Positions 9,330 to 17,876 are shown, counted from the first letter of the stretch. The stretch: 42,817 nt of DNA from Actinomycetota bacterium (GCA_009704945.1 WLDG01000009.1:1-42817), one strand, 5' to 3'. The notes: generated from the letters alone by a model not told the origin. Program-made: numbers and translations.

Positions 9330-10670
9330 CTAGAGGGTTCGCAGGTTTTGCTCAATCTCAAATGGCGTAACTTGCGCACGATACTCCGCCCACTCATTTC
9401 TCTTATTAGCGAGCACAAAACTAAAGACTGATTCACCCAAAATTTCTGCAGCTAGTTCCGATGATTCGAGTTTCTTGATTGCGTGATCCAAAGATTGAGG
9501 GAGAGATTCGTTGCCGAGAGCTCGTCGTTCCATGTCAGTCAAAGACCAGACATCGTCCTCTGCTTCGGCAGGAAGCTCATAACCATTCTCAATACCTTTC
9601 AGCCCTGCACCCAGCAATAACGCGTAAGCCAAATATGGGTTGGCAGCTGAATCCATGGCACGATACTCAATTCGAGTACTTTGAGCCTTCTCAGGCTTGT
9701 GAAGAGGGATTCTGATTAGTGCACTTCGGTTGTTATGGCCCCAGCTGACATAGCTTGGAGCTTCACCGCCTCCCCAAAGGCGCTTGTAGCTGTTGACGAA
9801 TTGATTGGTTACAAGCGTGATTTCTGGAGCGTGACGAAGAACACCAGCCATAAATTGGCGAGCAGTATTTGACAGGTGATACTGGGCTCCAGCATCAAAG
9901 AATGCATTCTTGTCTCCCTGAAAGAGGGAGAAGTGCGTGTGCATTCCACTTCCAGGATGATTGGTGAAGGGTTTTGGCATAAAGGTCGCGTAGACACCTT
10001 GCTCTATCGCAACTTCCTTGATGACAGTCTTGAAAGTCATTACATTGTCCGCCATTGAAAGAGCATCGGCATAACGTAGGTCAATCTCATTTTGACCTGG
10101 CCCACCTTCATGGTGACTGAATTCAACCGAGATTCCGAGTTGCTCCAACATGGTCACAGCACGACGTCTAAAGTCATGTGCTGTGCCGCCTGGAACATTG
10201 TCAAAGTAGCCAGCGTTATCCACTGGCTGAGGTAAACCATCAGAACCCAGTTCGGCGGACTTCAAGAGGTAAAACTCAATTTCAGGGTGGACATAAAAAC
10301 TAAATCCGAGTGATGCGGCCTTATCTAGGGCTCGCCTCAACACGTTTCGAGGATCGGCTGCAGCTGGTTTTCCATCTGGTGTCGCGATATCGCAAAACAT
10401 TCGAGCGGCTGGATCGACGGTTCCTCGCCAGGGAAGGATTTGAAAAGTACTAGGGTCCGGAATGGCCAACATGTCAGCTTCCGAAGTCCTGGCTAGACCT
10501 TCTATCGCCGACCCGTCAAAGCCAATACCCTCAGCAAAAGCGCCCTCAATCTCCGCTGGAGCGACGGCCACAGACTTCAAAGTTCCAGCCACGTCTGTGA
10601 ACCAAAGTCGGATGAACTTTACCCCGCGCTCCTCAATTGTGCGCAGTACGAACTCTTGCTGCTTGTCCAT
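9330..10670 (-). CDS. glnA2: glutamine synthetase, GlnA2 type
   Basis: Second type I glutamine synthetase, in the position of M. tuberculosis glnA2 beside glnE. From ATG 10670 (AGGAGG about 5 bp upstream) it has 446 residues. Motifs include IRLWFTDVAGTLKSVAV, FSHHEGGPGQNEIDLR, GSGMHTHFSL and NRSALIRIP, so the ATP and metal sites look intact. Aligned with GlnA Tyr402 ([10 protein letters not shown]), this protein has Trp375 (DDVWSLTDME), so the adenylylation tyrosine is absent. An open frame continues upstream to 10766 but that part would lie antisense to nadE and is not homologous. It is divergent from nadE with only about 34 bp between them. Confidence 0.93.
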   Translation of the reverse strand: MDKQQEFVLRTIEERGVKFIRLWFTDVAGTLKSVAVAPAEIEGAFAEGIGFDGSAIEGLARTSEADMLAIPDPSTFQILPWRGTVDPAARMFCDIATPDGKPAAADPRNVLRRALDKAASLGFSFYVHPEIEFYLLKSAELGSDGLPQPVDNAGYFDNVPGGTAHDFRRRAVTMLEQLGISVEFSHHEGGPGQNEIDLRYADALSMADNVMTFKTVIKEVAIEQGVYATFMPKPFTNHPGSGMHTHFSLFQGDKNAFFDAGAQYHLSNTARQFMAGVLRHAPEITLVTNQFVNSYKRLWGGGEAPSYVSWGHNNRSALIRIPLHKPEKAQSTRIEYRAMDSAANPYLAYALLLGAGLKGIENGYELPAEAEDDVWSLTDMERRALGNESLPQSLDHAIKKLESSELAAEILGESVFSFVLANKRNEWAEYRAQVTPFEIEQNLRTL

Positions 10671-10704
10671 AAGGCCTCCTGAACCTCCCTCTAGGCTAGT
10701 GGCT
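10671..10704. promoter_or_regulatory. 34-bp divergent promoter of glnA2 and nadE
   Basis: The element CTAGGCTAG at 10691-10699 reads as a TAnnnT -10 box on both strands: TAGGCT (10692-10697) towards nadE and TAGCCT (10698-10693) towards glnA2. On the plus strand the box ends 7 bases before GTG 10705, as expected if transcription starts at the start codon (leaderless). On the minus strand it gives a leader of roughly 15 nt that contains the AGGAGG of glnA2. No clear -35 box is visible. This is inference from spacing alone. Confidence 0.45.
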
Positions 10705-12312
10705 GTGCAAGAAATCCGTATCGGCTTTGGCCAGATAAACCCGGTCGTTGGCGACTTTGAGCACAATTCTGCGCAAGTGCTGAGACAGCTCGAGAAGGCT
10801 GATGGGAAAGCCGACCTTATTGTTTTCGGCGAGCTCGCACTATGCGGTTATCCGCTAGGTGATCTGAGTTACAGAACAGACATCATTGAGAAAACACAAA
10901 TCGCGCTTAAACGATTAATCGATGAATCTAAAAAATTTCCTGACCTGACCGTTGTCTTGGGACACGTTTCGATGGCCACTCAAAGGAAGTCCAACCAGTC
11001 GGCATTTGCTATTGCCCACAACTCAGCAACCGTCTTTTCAAATGGAAAGGTCGTTGGTCGCTACGATAAACAGCGCCTCCCTACCTATGACGTGTTTGAC
11101 GATTGGCGCAATTTTGTTCCTGGAAGCCAGGAATTGATTTTTGAAATCAAGGGCAAGAAGGTGGCTGTTGCAATCTGTGAAGACATTTGGGATTCACATT
11201 CTGGTCAGGCGGAGAGGCTGGAAGCCGCCAAAGTCGATTTACTTGTTGTGCCTAATGGATCTCCCTACACGCGAACTAAACCATCAGAAAGAAGATTTGC
11301 TGCGCGCGATTTTCAGAGAGGTTTCTCCATTGCCTATGCAAATTTATGTGGCGGTCAAGACGAATTAGTCTTTGATGGAGACAGCTTTCTATTGGAAAAA
11401 AGTGGTGAGGAAGTCTTTCGGGCTCCATTTTCTGAAGGTGTCTTCATCGATTCACGAGAACTCGAAGACGTGCTAGACGATGACCCAGCAAGACTTTTCA
11501 GGGCACTCGTTGTTGGTCTCAGGGATTATTGCGTAAAAACAGGTCAAACGAAGATTGTTTTGGGTTTGTCTGGTGGCATTGATAGTGCTCTAAGTTGTGC
11601 GTTGGCAGCCGAGGCGATTGGTTCAGAAAATGTTCTCGGGGTTGCGCTTCCGTCTCGCTATTCTTCTGATCATTCGTTAGAAGACGCAGCAGCGATTGCT
11701 AAGGCAGTTGGGTGTGAATACCGAAGGATTGAAATAGAGGGTCCTCACGATAGTTTTGAATCTCTTCTGGATCTTTCTGATCTCGCTAAGGAAAACATCC
11801 AAGCTCGAATTAGAGCCGTCATCCTTATGGGTATTTCCAACACCGAGGGCAGGCTCTTGCTGAGCACAGGAAATAAGTCAGAAATTGCCGTCGGTTATTC
11901 GACCATCTATGGTGACGCAGCTGGCGGATTCGCGCCAATCAAAGACCTCTTCAAGACAGATGTTTGGTGGTTATCGCGTTGGTACAACGAGTACAAAAAA
12001 CAGGAAATAATTCCCGCTAGATCAATTAGCAAAGCTCCCTCCGCCGAACTAAGGCCTGGCCAAGTTGACCAAGACTCTCTTCCTGATTACCAGTTATTGG
12101 ACGATGTTTTGAAGTTACTGATCGAGAAATCAGCCACGGTCGAAGAAGTAGTCGGTCTTGGTTTCGACAGAGAATTGGTTGCAGACATCGATGAACGAGT
12201 TCGCAAGGCTGAATGGAAAAGAAGTCAGGGTGCAATTGGCACCAAAACAACTCAGCTAGCATTTGGTAGTGGGCGAAGGGTGCCCATTACGACAAGATTT
12301 GGATTGCTATGA
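10705..12312 (+). CDS. nadE: glutamine-dependent NAD+ synthetase
   Basis: Converts deamido-NAD to NAD+ with ATP and glutamine. The 535-residue protein has an N-terminal carbon-nitrogen hydrolase (glutaminase) domain with Glu43 (FGELALCGYP) and catalytic Cys158 (VAICEDIWD), then a C-terminal synthetase domain with the PP-loop SGGIDS at about 289-294 and the STGNKSEIAVGY motif. The start is GTG 10705, chosen because TAGGCT ends 7 bases before it, which fits a leaderless message; GTG 10699, two codons earlier, is the alternative. There is no ribosome-binding sequence. The frame stays open upstream to 10462, but that part runs antisense to glnA2. It overlaps panB by 4 bp (ATGA). Confidence 0.95.
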   Translation: MQEIRIGFGQINPVVGDFEHNSAQVLRQLEKADGKADLIVFGELALCGYPLGDLSYRTDIIEKTQIALKRLIDESKKFPDLTVVLGHVSMATQRKSNQSAFAIAHNSATVFSNGKVVGRYDKQRLPTYDVFDDWRNFVPGSQELIFEIKGKKVAVAICEDIWDSHSGQAERLEAAKVDLLVVPNGSPYTRTKPSERRFAARDFQRGFSIAYANLCGGQDELVFDGDSFLLEKSGEEVFRAPFSEGVFIDSRELEDVLDDDPARLFRALVVGLRDYCVKTGQTKIVLGLSGGIDSALSCALAAEAIGSENVLGVALPSRYSSDHSLEDAAAIAKAVGCEYRRIEIEGPHDSFESLLDLSDLAKENIQARIRAVILMGISNTEGRLLLSTGNKSEIAVGYSTIYGDAAGGFAPIKDLFKTDVWWLSRWYNEYKKQEIIPARSISKAPSAELRPGQVDQDSLPDYQLLDDVLKLLIEKSATVEEVVGLGFDRELVADIDERVRKAEWKRSQGAIGTKTTQLAFGSGRRVPITTRFGLL

Positions 12313-13094
12313 AGATTCGCACCGGCACGCTGCGTGAAATTAAGCAAAAAGGTATGAAGTTTGCATGTCTGACTTCTTACGACCAGCAAACTGCGCAAAT
12401 CTTTGATGAGGCAGGAATTGAATTAATTCTTGTGGGTGACAGCGCCAGTAATACCGTCCTGGCGCATGACACGACTATCCCAGTCACGCTAGATGAAATG
12501 ATTCCCTTTGGACAAGCAGTAGCTAGATCAGCCAAACAATCTTTAGTCATTTTTGACATGCCATTTGGTAGCTATGAGCTCAACAGTGAACAGGCACTCG
12601 GGAACGCAGTGCGGGTGCTGAAAGAAACAGGTGTAGCCGGTGTCAAGATTGAAGGTAGACGAACAGAGCAAATAAAAAAGCTCGTAGAAAACGGCATCCC
12701 AGTAATGGGGCACGTGGGTTTCACCCCTCAAACCGTTCACGGTCTTTCTGGATACAAAGTCCAAGGACGTCTAGATGACGCCGATCGTGTCCTTAGCGAC
12801 GCCATTGCGATTCAAGAGGCAGGTGCATTTGCAATTGTGCTGGAGCTGGTACCAGCCGAACTTGCTGAAAAAATCACCAAGGAATTGGCCATTCCAACGA
12901 TAGGAATTGGCGCTGGAAATGCCACTGATGGACAAATCTTAGTTTGGACTGATTTTGCAGGTCTCGGTGAGAAGATTCCAAGCTTTGCAAGAAGATACCT
13001 CTCGCTGAGAGAGGATTTAAGTAAGGCTGCAGTTCAATTCGCTAAGGATGTAAAGTCAGGGAATTTCCCTTCGGAAAATGAAAGTTTTCGCTAG
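12309..13094 (+). CDS. panB: 3-methyl-2-oxobutanoate hydroxymethyltransferase
   Basis: First committed step of pantothenate/CoA synthesis; adds a hydroxymethyl group from methylene-THF to 2-oxoisovalerate. The 261-residue protein shows GDSASNTVLAHDTTIPVTLD (Mg-binding Asp), GVKIEGR, GHVGFTPQTVHGLSGYKVQG and the C-terminal IPTIGIGAGNATDGQILV. The ATG overlaps the nadE stop (ATGA), so the two are translationally coupled. The TAG at 13092-13094 is inside a CTAG palindrome that also ends the convergent SPOR-like gene, so no terminator fits between them. Other pan genes are not in the window. Confidence 0.96.
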   Translation: MKIRTGTLREIKQKGMKFACLTSYDQQTAQIFDEAGIELILVGDSASNTVLAHDTTIPVTLDEMIPFGQAVARSAKQSLVIFDMPFGSYELNSEQALGNAVRVLKETGVAGVKIEGRRTEQIKKLVENGIPVMGHVGFTPQTVHGLSGYKVQGRLDDADRVLSDAIAIQEAGAFAIVLELVPAELAEKITKELAIPTIGIGAGNATDGQILVWTDFAGLGEKIPSFARRYLSLREDLSKAAVQFAKDVKSGNFPSENESFR

Positions 13095-13264
13095 TTCTCT
13101 AACTCTTCATCTCTAATCTTCTGAGCGCGATCTCTAACAATTTGTTCGGCATTAAGGGCATCTGAATAGGTGTTAAATGGCCCAATCCTGTCTAAGCCCA
13201 GTGACTTCGGTCCTTCTTCAACTTCCTTAGTCTTAGTGTTAAACCAATAACGCTTTTCTTCCAT
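13091..13264 (-). CDS. small SPOR-like domain protein
   Basis: From ATG 13264 it encodes 57 residues: a short [14 protein letters not shown] strand region, then [13 protein letters not shown] and a charged helix ending DEELEN. This resembles the small proteins annotated as SPOR-domain in Microbacteriaceae, where a GPF-x-(T/S)-x2-(D/E)-A motif is typical; function unknown, no signal peptide. An upstream extension to 13393 would read through the map start and is rejected. TAGGTT ends 7 bases before the ATG and there is no ribosome site, so the transcript is probably leaderless. Its stop shares CTAG with panB. Confidence 0.75.
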   Translation of the reverse strand: MEEKRYWFNTKTKEVEEGPKSLGLDRIGPFNTYSDALNAEQIVRDRAQKIRDEELEN

Positions 13265-13298
13265 AGTTATCAACCTATCGCCAATTACAATTTGGCAA
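13265..13298. promoter_or_regulatory. 34-bp divergent promoter of the SPOR-like gene and map
   Basis: On the plus strand TACAAT (13286-13291) ends 7 bases before the map ATG at 13299. On the minus strand TAGGTT (13277-13272) ends 7 bases before the SPOR-like ATG at 13264. Both genes lack ribosome sites. Both transcripts would therefore start at their start codons, and each polymerase footprint would cover the other's start point. Confidence 0.5.
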
Positions 13299-14162
13299 AT
13301 GCCAAAAGACAAAAGCGGAAGACTAGTCCCGGGAAAGCTTTCCCCCATTAGAAGCGTGCCGACGCCCATTGCGAGACCGGAGTATGTTGGCAAACCAGCG
13401 CCCTCTCCTCACACAACAGGCGACCGCTACGACGAGGAGTCAATCGAAAGAATTAGAAAGGCAAGTCGTTTAGCCGCACAAGCTCTGCAACTGGTTCTTT
13501 CTTCTGCTAAACCTGGCATGACCACCGATGAACTAGATCAAATAGGCCATGAATACTTAGTTAGCCAGGGTGCCTATCCCTCAACTCTTGGATATCGTGG
13601 CTTTCCTAAGTCTCTTTGCACATCGCTTAATGAAGTCATCTGTCACGGCATACCTGATGACACCGTTTTGGAAGAAGGCGACATATTGAATGTTGACATC
13701 AGCGCCTATCTCGATGGTGTGCATGGTGACACTAATGGAACGGTCGCTGTGGGGACTGCAACAGAAGACGTAAAGCTTTTGATTGAGAGAACCCAAGAAG
13801 CTATGCACAGAGGAATAAGAGCCGCTCTGCCTGGCAGGGAAGTAAACATCATTGGTCGCGCTATTGAAACTTATGCAAGACGATTTGGTTATGGAGTGGT
13901 CAGAGACTTCACCGGGCATGGTGTTGGGACTAGTTTCCATACAGGTTTGATAATTCCCCACTACGACGAACCCAAATACAACACAATAATTGAGCCTGGC
14001 ATGGTCTTTACGATCGAACCCATGATCACCCTTGGCGGATACGAGTGGGAATTATGGGATGACGGATGGACAGTCACCACAGCGGACAAATCCCTCACAG
14101 CACAGTTCGAACACACTATTCTCATCACTGAAGACGGCCCAGAGATTCTGACGGAGGCTTAG
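13299..14162 (+). CDS. map: methionine aminopeptidase, type I
   Basis: Removes the initiator methionine from new proteins after deformylation. The 287-residue protein carries the actinobacterial N-terminal extension ([18 protein letters not shown]) before the pita-bread catalytic domain. Metal ligands and the active-site histidine are visible in [29 protein letters not shown] (two Asp), [18 protein letters not shown] (Glu) and FEHTILIT (Glu). ATG 13299 is supported by a TACAAT box 7 bases upstream, indicating a leaderless transcript, and by the family-like N-terminus. Its last base overlaps the GTG of ppgK. Deformylase, acting in the same pathway, is at 37146. Confidence 0.95.
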   Translation: MPKDKSGRLVPGKLSPIRSVPTPIARPEYVGKPAPSPHTTGDRYDEESIERIRKASRLAAQALQLVLSSAKPGMTTDELDQIGHEYLVSQGAYPSTLGYRGFPKSLCTSLNEVICHGIPDDTVLEEGDILNVDISAYLDGVHGDTNGTVAVGTATEDVKLLIERTQEAMHRGIRAALPGREVNIIGRAIETYARRFGYGVVRDFTGHGVGTSFHTGLIIPHYDEPKYNTIIEPGMVFTIEPMITLGGYEWELWDDGWTVTTADKSLTAQFEHTILITEDGPEILTEA

Positions 14163-14911
14163 TGGCGAGAAAAGCTATCGGTATCGACATTGGTGGTACC
14201 GGGATAAAAGGAGCCCTGGTTGACACCAAGCAAGGCGAGCTTCTCTCCTCTCGTATAAAAGTTGAAACTCCTGCCGGCGGAGAGCCAGAGGAGATTGCGA
14301 GCACCGTGAAGGACATAGTGGCTCAGCTAACAAACCGATCTGATAGGCCAATTGGAATATGCTTTCCGGCCGTTGTGCAAAATGGAGTAACCCGCTCCGC
14401 TGCCAACGTAAGCAAGCGATGGATAGGTCTAGATGCCGCCAAGTTGTTTACCCAGACCCTTCACACCAAAATCCAAATTCTCAACGATGCCGACGCTGCT
14501 GGAGTAGCAGAAACAAGATATGGTGCGGGAAAAGGCCAAAAGGGATTAGTCATAATGACTACTTTGGGAACTGGAATAGGCACTGCGCTGATACACAATG
14601 GTGAGCTAATTCCAAATGCAGAACTTGGACATCTTGAAATAGACGGACTTGACTACGAGACCAAGGCTTCATTTGCTGCTAAAGAGCGAGAAGGTCTGAG
14701 CTTTGTGCAATGGGCTGATCGATTACAGCGTTATTACTCAGAGCTGGAAAGACTCTTGACCCCTAATCTCTTTATCGTTGGAGGCGGGGTAAGTAAGTCA
14801 CACAAGGAATTTCTTCCACTTTTGAAGCTCAAGACACCCATAGTGCCTGCCAAGCTGAAGAACGCCGCTGGCATTATCGGCGCAGCTGCAGTTGTAACTA
14901 AAGAATTTTGA
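14162..14911 (+). CDS. ppgK: polyphosphate glucokinase, ROK family
   Basis: Phosphorylates glucose with polyphosphate (often also ATP), common in actinobacteria. The 249-residue protein begins with the phosphate-binding motif GIDIGGTGIKGALVDT, followed by TLGTGIGTALIHNGELIP, AELGHLEIDG with the catalytic-region histidine typical of PPGK, and VGGGVSKSHKEFLP. The GTG start overlaps the map stop by one base, with GGAGG inside the end of map. The last two bases of its TGA belong to the P1 helix of RNase P RNA on the opposite strand. Confidence 0.93.
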   Translation: MARKAIGIDIGGTGIKGALVDTKQGELLSSRIKVETPAGGEPEEIASTVKDIVAQLTNRSDRPIGICFPAVVQNGVTRSAANVSKRWIGLDAAKLFTQTLHTKIQILNDADAAGVAETRYGAGKGQKGLVIMTTLGTGIGTALIHNGELIPNAELGHLEIDGLDYETKASFAAKEREGLSFVQWADRLQRYYSELERLLTPNLFIVGGGVSKSHKEFLPLLKLKTPIVPAKLKNAAGIIGAAAVVTKEF

Positions 14912-15247
14912 TGGGCCGACCGGTACGCCGGGTTCTGTCGCTTGCGCGGACGGTCATCTATCTCGGCAACTGATTACTCAGTTGCTCTAGCGACCTACCC
15001 GAAGACTCGGACGAGCAGTCCTCAAACGCCTTCTGCTTGGTCTTGCTCCAAGTGAGGTTTACCTAGCCAGCGAAGTTACCTCCGCTGCTGGTGGTCTCTT
15101 ACACCACCGTTTCACCCTTACCCTTGCGGGCGGTTTGCTTTCTGTTGCACTATCTCTCGGGTTACCCCGGGTGGGTGTTACCCACCACTTCGCTCTTTGG
15201 AGCCCGGACGTTCCTCGACAATGTCGCGACCGCCTGGTCGACCCATC
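14910..15247 (-). ncRNA. rnpB: RNase P RNA, bacterial type A
   Basis: Catalytic RNA that trims 5' leaders from pre-tRNAs. On the minus strand it shows GAGGAACGTCCGGGCTCC near the 5' end, AAGGGTGAAACGGTGG, TAAGAGACCACC, GGAGCAAGACCAA, GGGTAGGTCGCTAGAGC and the 3' signature CGACAGAACCCGGC. The ends are set by the P1 helix: the first 12 bases (15247-15236) pair completely, with one G-U, to the last 12 (14921-14910). This gives about 338 nt and makes the 3' end overlap the ppgK stop codon by two bases. It lies 9 bp downstream of the RNase H/phosphatase gene on the same strand. Confidence 0.95.
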
Positions 15248-15254
15248 GTTATAA

Positions 15255-15281
15255 GCCTACTTTTGTTGCAGGTGAGCGCAA
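15255..15281 (-). promoter_or_regulatory. possible rnpB promoter inside the end of the RNase H gene
   Basis: On the minus strand TAGGCT (15260-15255) ends 7 bases before the first base of the P1 helix at 15247, and TTGCGC (15281-15276) lies 15 bp upstream as a weak -35 candidate. It overlaps the last codons of the upstream gene, so rnpB could be made from its own promoter or cut from the operon transcript. Confidence 0.35.
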
Positions 15282-16369
15282 TAGTTCAGAGTGAATATCT
15301 CAGCGTATTCAATGCCAAAAAACCGATAAACGCTGATTCCACCCGGTGAAGTATTCAGATTCCAGAAAATACTGTCGGAGCCCCTCAATGCAGCGGCAGC
15401 GATTGCTCTAGATGGCATCATGTGCGTGGAAATCACAGCACAGCTTCCGCGATAGCTTTCAATTATCTCCCCCAGTGATTCCCAAACTCGATCCTTCATT
15501 TGATTCACAGATTCGCCTGAGGGCGGCGCAGAAACTAGAGATCCTCGCCAAGCCGAAACTAAATCCAGTGAGTCAGTCTCAAGCTGGGCCATGTCCATCA
15601 TTTCCCACTCGCCAAAACCAATTTCCTTGAGCCTGACGTCAGCCTGCAGGTCCAATTCAAATGACTGAGCAATCGCCTCGGCCGTCTGGGTTGTCCGCAG
15701 CATTGGAGAGTGGACGACAATTGCAGGTTCAGGCAACGCGAAAAGCTTGACGAGCTTTGGTATCTCAATTGCAGCTGCCTTGGCTTCCGCTGAACCAAGT
15801 TCCGACAAAGCTGGGTCAGTCCCGTCACCGCCAGAGACCAGATTTTTCTCTGTATTTATGGTGTGACCATGCCTCACCACAATGATTGTCGTTGGCTCTA
15901 AGTATTGCCTCGGCGCTCTGATTGATCTTGGCTGGATTGAGGCGAGTTCCAATTGAGAGTCAGCAGCTGTCGAGAAATTTCCTTTATCCAATGCAGAATT
16001 GGCATTCGCATCGGCCTTGAAATTCTCTTCACGTGGAATCCACTCAAGAGTGGCTTCAAACTCCAGGAGAAGAGACTTGGCCTGATCAGCCAGTTCTCTG
16101 AGTTGAGGGTTATTGATTTTCCAACGGCCACTTAGCTGCTCAACCACTAGCTTCGAATCCATCCGAATTGTTAGAACCCGATGAGGAGTCTGAGTCAAGA
16201 ATCGCAGGCCTGCTATTACTGCCGCGTACTCAGCTTGATTGTTGGTGGCAACTCCTAATGCCTCCCCCATCTCGGCAATTACGGCTCCGCTTGCGTCCAC
16301 TATGTGTACGCCATAAGCGGCAGGACCTGGATTGCCACGGGAAGCACCGTCTGCATAGAGAAAAATCAT
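15257..16369 (-). CDS. bifunctional RNase HI / histidine phosphatase
   Basis: Fusion known from actinobacteria (Rv2228c type): an RNase HI domain that cuts RNA in RNA-DNA hybrids joined to an acid phosphatase of the CobC/phosphoglycerate mutase family. Of 370 residues, about 1-135 form RNase HI with catalytic acids in YADGASRGNPGP, NNQAEYAAVI and RMDSKLVVEQ. The rest carries the phosphatase RHG motif (VVRHGHTINTEKN) and the second histidine in VISTHMMPSR. The ATG overlaps the stop of the zinc-ribbon gene by 4 bp (ATGA). The phosphatase substrate (alpha-ribazole phosphate or other) is not decided; no cobalamin genes are nearby. Confidence 0.93.
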   Translation of the reverse strand: MIFLYADGASRGNPGPAAYGVHIVDASGAVIAEMGEALGVATNNQAEYAAVIAGLRFLTQTPHRVLTIRMDSKLVVEQLSGRWKINNPQLRELADQAKSLLLEFEATLEWIPREENFKADANANSALDKGNFSTAADSQLELASIQPRSIRAPRQYLEPTTIIVVRHGHTINTEKNLVSGGDGTDPALSELGSAEAKAAAIEIPKLVKLFALPEPAIVVHSPMLRTTQTAEAIAQSFELDLQADVRLKEIGFGEWEMMDMAQLETDSLDLVSAWRGSLVSAPPSGESVNQMKDRVWESLGEIIESYRGSCAVISTHMMPSRAIAAAALRGSDSIFWNLNTSPGGISVYRFFGIEYAEIFTLNYCAHLQQK

Positions 16370-17082
16370 TGTCTAATCACAATCGCTGCACATTCGGGGC
16401 AGAGGGCCACTTGGTCAGCTGGCACATTGGATATCTCTGCAATGGCGGTTGAATTCAAGTTCATGTTGCACGCATTACAGGCAGATCTGACAAGTCTGCC
16501 AACGGCTGTTCCCTTGGAAAGTTTCTTATCAAATAGTTCTAAAAGCTCGGGCGGGAAACTGGAGCGCAGCTTTTCAATCTCAGTGTTCAGATTTGAATTC
16601 TCTTGCTTCAAAGACTCTAATTGAGCTCTCAATTCTGATTTTGATGATTCCAGTTCCTTCTCGGCGGCTTCCTTCTCCTTTGCCAGCGCACTCAGCTTCT
16701 GCTGCTGGACATCTAGATCTGTAAGGATGCCAAGATCAGTGTCTTCAAGCATGTTTTTGCGTTGAAGCAGCCCATCAATTTCATGCTGGATGCCTGAGAT
16801 GTCCTTGGTGCTGGATGATGCGTTCAGACGATCTTGATCCGTCTTGATTCTTTTATCGACCAGCTCGAGATCGCTCTCAATTCTCTTTTTCTCTGCGAGC
16901 ACAGATTCAACAACCATCAGTTGATTTCTCGATAGTTCCGAGAGCTGCACGATTCGAAGCTCTTGTTCGCGAAGGCTTTCGCCTGTGGACAGTTGCTTAG
17001 CATGGGCTATCAATCGCCGCTGATCTAGTATCAACTTTTGGAGCTGCCAGAGATCCTCTAATTGCTGGGCTGAGGCCTTCAT
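16366..17082 (-). CDS. coiled-coil zinc-ribbon protein
   Basis: A 238-residue protein with a long coiled coil (about residues 10-180, rich in Glu, Lys, Leu and Ser) followed by a C-terminal zinc ribbon with two CxxC pairs: CNACNM and, about 20 residues later, CPEC. This is the C4 zinc-ribbon (Rv2229c-like) family. It is found between Nif3 and RNase H genes in actinobacteria; the exact role is unknown. ATG 17082 overlaps the Nif3 stop (ATGA), which decides the start over an in-frame upstream ATG at 17103. Its stop in turn overlaps the RNase H/phosphatase start. Confidence 0.88.
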   Translation of the reverse strand: MKASAQQLEDLWQLQKLILDQRRLIAHAKQLSTGESLREQELRIVQLSELSRNQLMVVESVLAEKKRIESDLELVDKRIKTDQDRLNASSSTKDISGIQHEIDGLLQRKNMLEDTDLGILTDLDVQQQKLSALAKEKEAAEKELESSKSELRAQLESLKQENSNLNTEIEKLRSSFPPELLELFDKKLSKGTAVGRLVRSACNACNMNLNSTAIAEISNVPADQVALCPECAAIVIRQ

Positions 17083-17876
17083 TGCATCACCGCAAAGTCC
17101 CATGGATCTGTTCGAAGATCTGAAACCACAAAGTCAACTTCAGGGTGAAGCCTAGAAAGCTGTTTGGCTGCCGAATCTAGCCAAACCCATTCCGCTGCCC
17201 AGTGAGAGATGTCTATTAGGGCAGGACCGTTGACTAGCTTTGCCTGTTCTGAAAAATCTTGAGCTGGATGATGACGAAGATCGCTAGTAATAAACAAATC
17301 TAGACCCGATTGAGCTGCTATTGGCAGAAAAGAGTCGCCTGCTCCACCTACTAGTCCAACTCGCGAGATTTTTCTGTCGCTAGAGCCGGCTACTTTGATT
17401 CCCTGAGCTGTTGAAGGCAACAGCTTCGCAATTTTCCGTGCAAACTCAATCAGCGTGGTCTCGTCTACATCACCAGCAATTCCGTGGCCGGAGGTCGTGT
17501 CTAAAGCGGATGTATTGGTTAATCCAAACAACTTAGCGATTGACTGAGAGACGCCATCAACAGCAATGTCGGCATTCGTGTGAGCCGAAAAAATCGCCAG
17601 GTTTGAGCGAATCGCTTTGGATACCAAATTGCCTTTAAGCGTTAGTTCACCAAGTTCATGAACTGGCCTTAGCAAAAGTGGGTGATGTGTTAGGAGTAAC
17701 TGAGCACCTTCGCTGACAGCTTGTTCTAAAACATCGGCAGTGACATCGACAGATAACAGAACTTTTTGAACTTGCTGATCGGGGTTTCCAATCATCAAGC
17801 CTGGCCTATCCCAGTCCTCGGCAGTGTGGCTTGGCCAGAGCTTTTCGAATGTGGAAAGCAAGTTGCTGAGGTTCAT
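17079..17876 (-). CDS. Nif3-like dinuclear metal-centre protein
   Basis: A 265-residue member of the NIF3/DUF34 family, which forms hexameric rings with a two-metal site; a GTP cyclohydrolase I type 2 or metal-handling role has been suggested but is not established. Metal-ligand motifs include LLLTHHPLLL, FSAHTNADIAVDGVS and the C-terminal DISHWAAEW. It is the first gene of a minus-strand chain (Nif3, zinc ribbon, RNase H/phosphatase, then rnpB) in which each coding gene overlaps the next by ATGA. tRNA-Val lies 45 bp upstream on the same strand. Confidence 0.92.
   Translation of the reverse strand: MNLSNLLSTFEKLWPSHTAEDWDRPGLMIGNPDQQVQKVLLSVDVTADVLEQAVSEGAQLLLTHHPLLLRPVHELGELTLKGNLVSKAIRSNLAIFSAHTNADIAVDGVSQSIAKLFGLTNTSALDTTSGHGIAGDVDETTLIEFARKIAKLLPSTAQGIKVAGSSDRKISRVGLVGGAGDSFLPIAAQSGLDLFITSDLRHHPAQDFSEQAKLVNGPALIDISHWAAEWVWLDSAAKQLSRLHPEVDFVVSDLRTDPWDFAVMQ

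Noticed and set aside
9330-10766. Longer glnA2 frame starting at 10766
   Set aside because: The first 32 codons would run antisense through the nadE start and have no glutamine synthetase similarity; ATG 10670 has AGGAGG.
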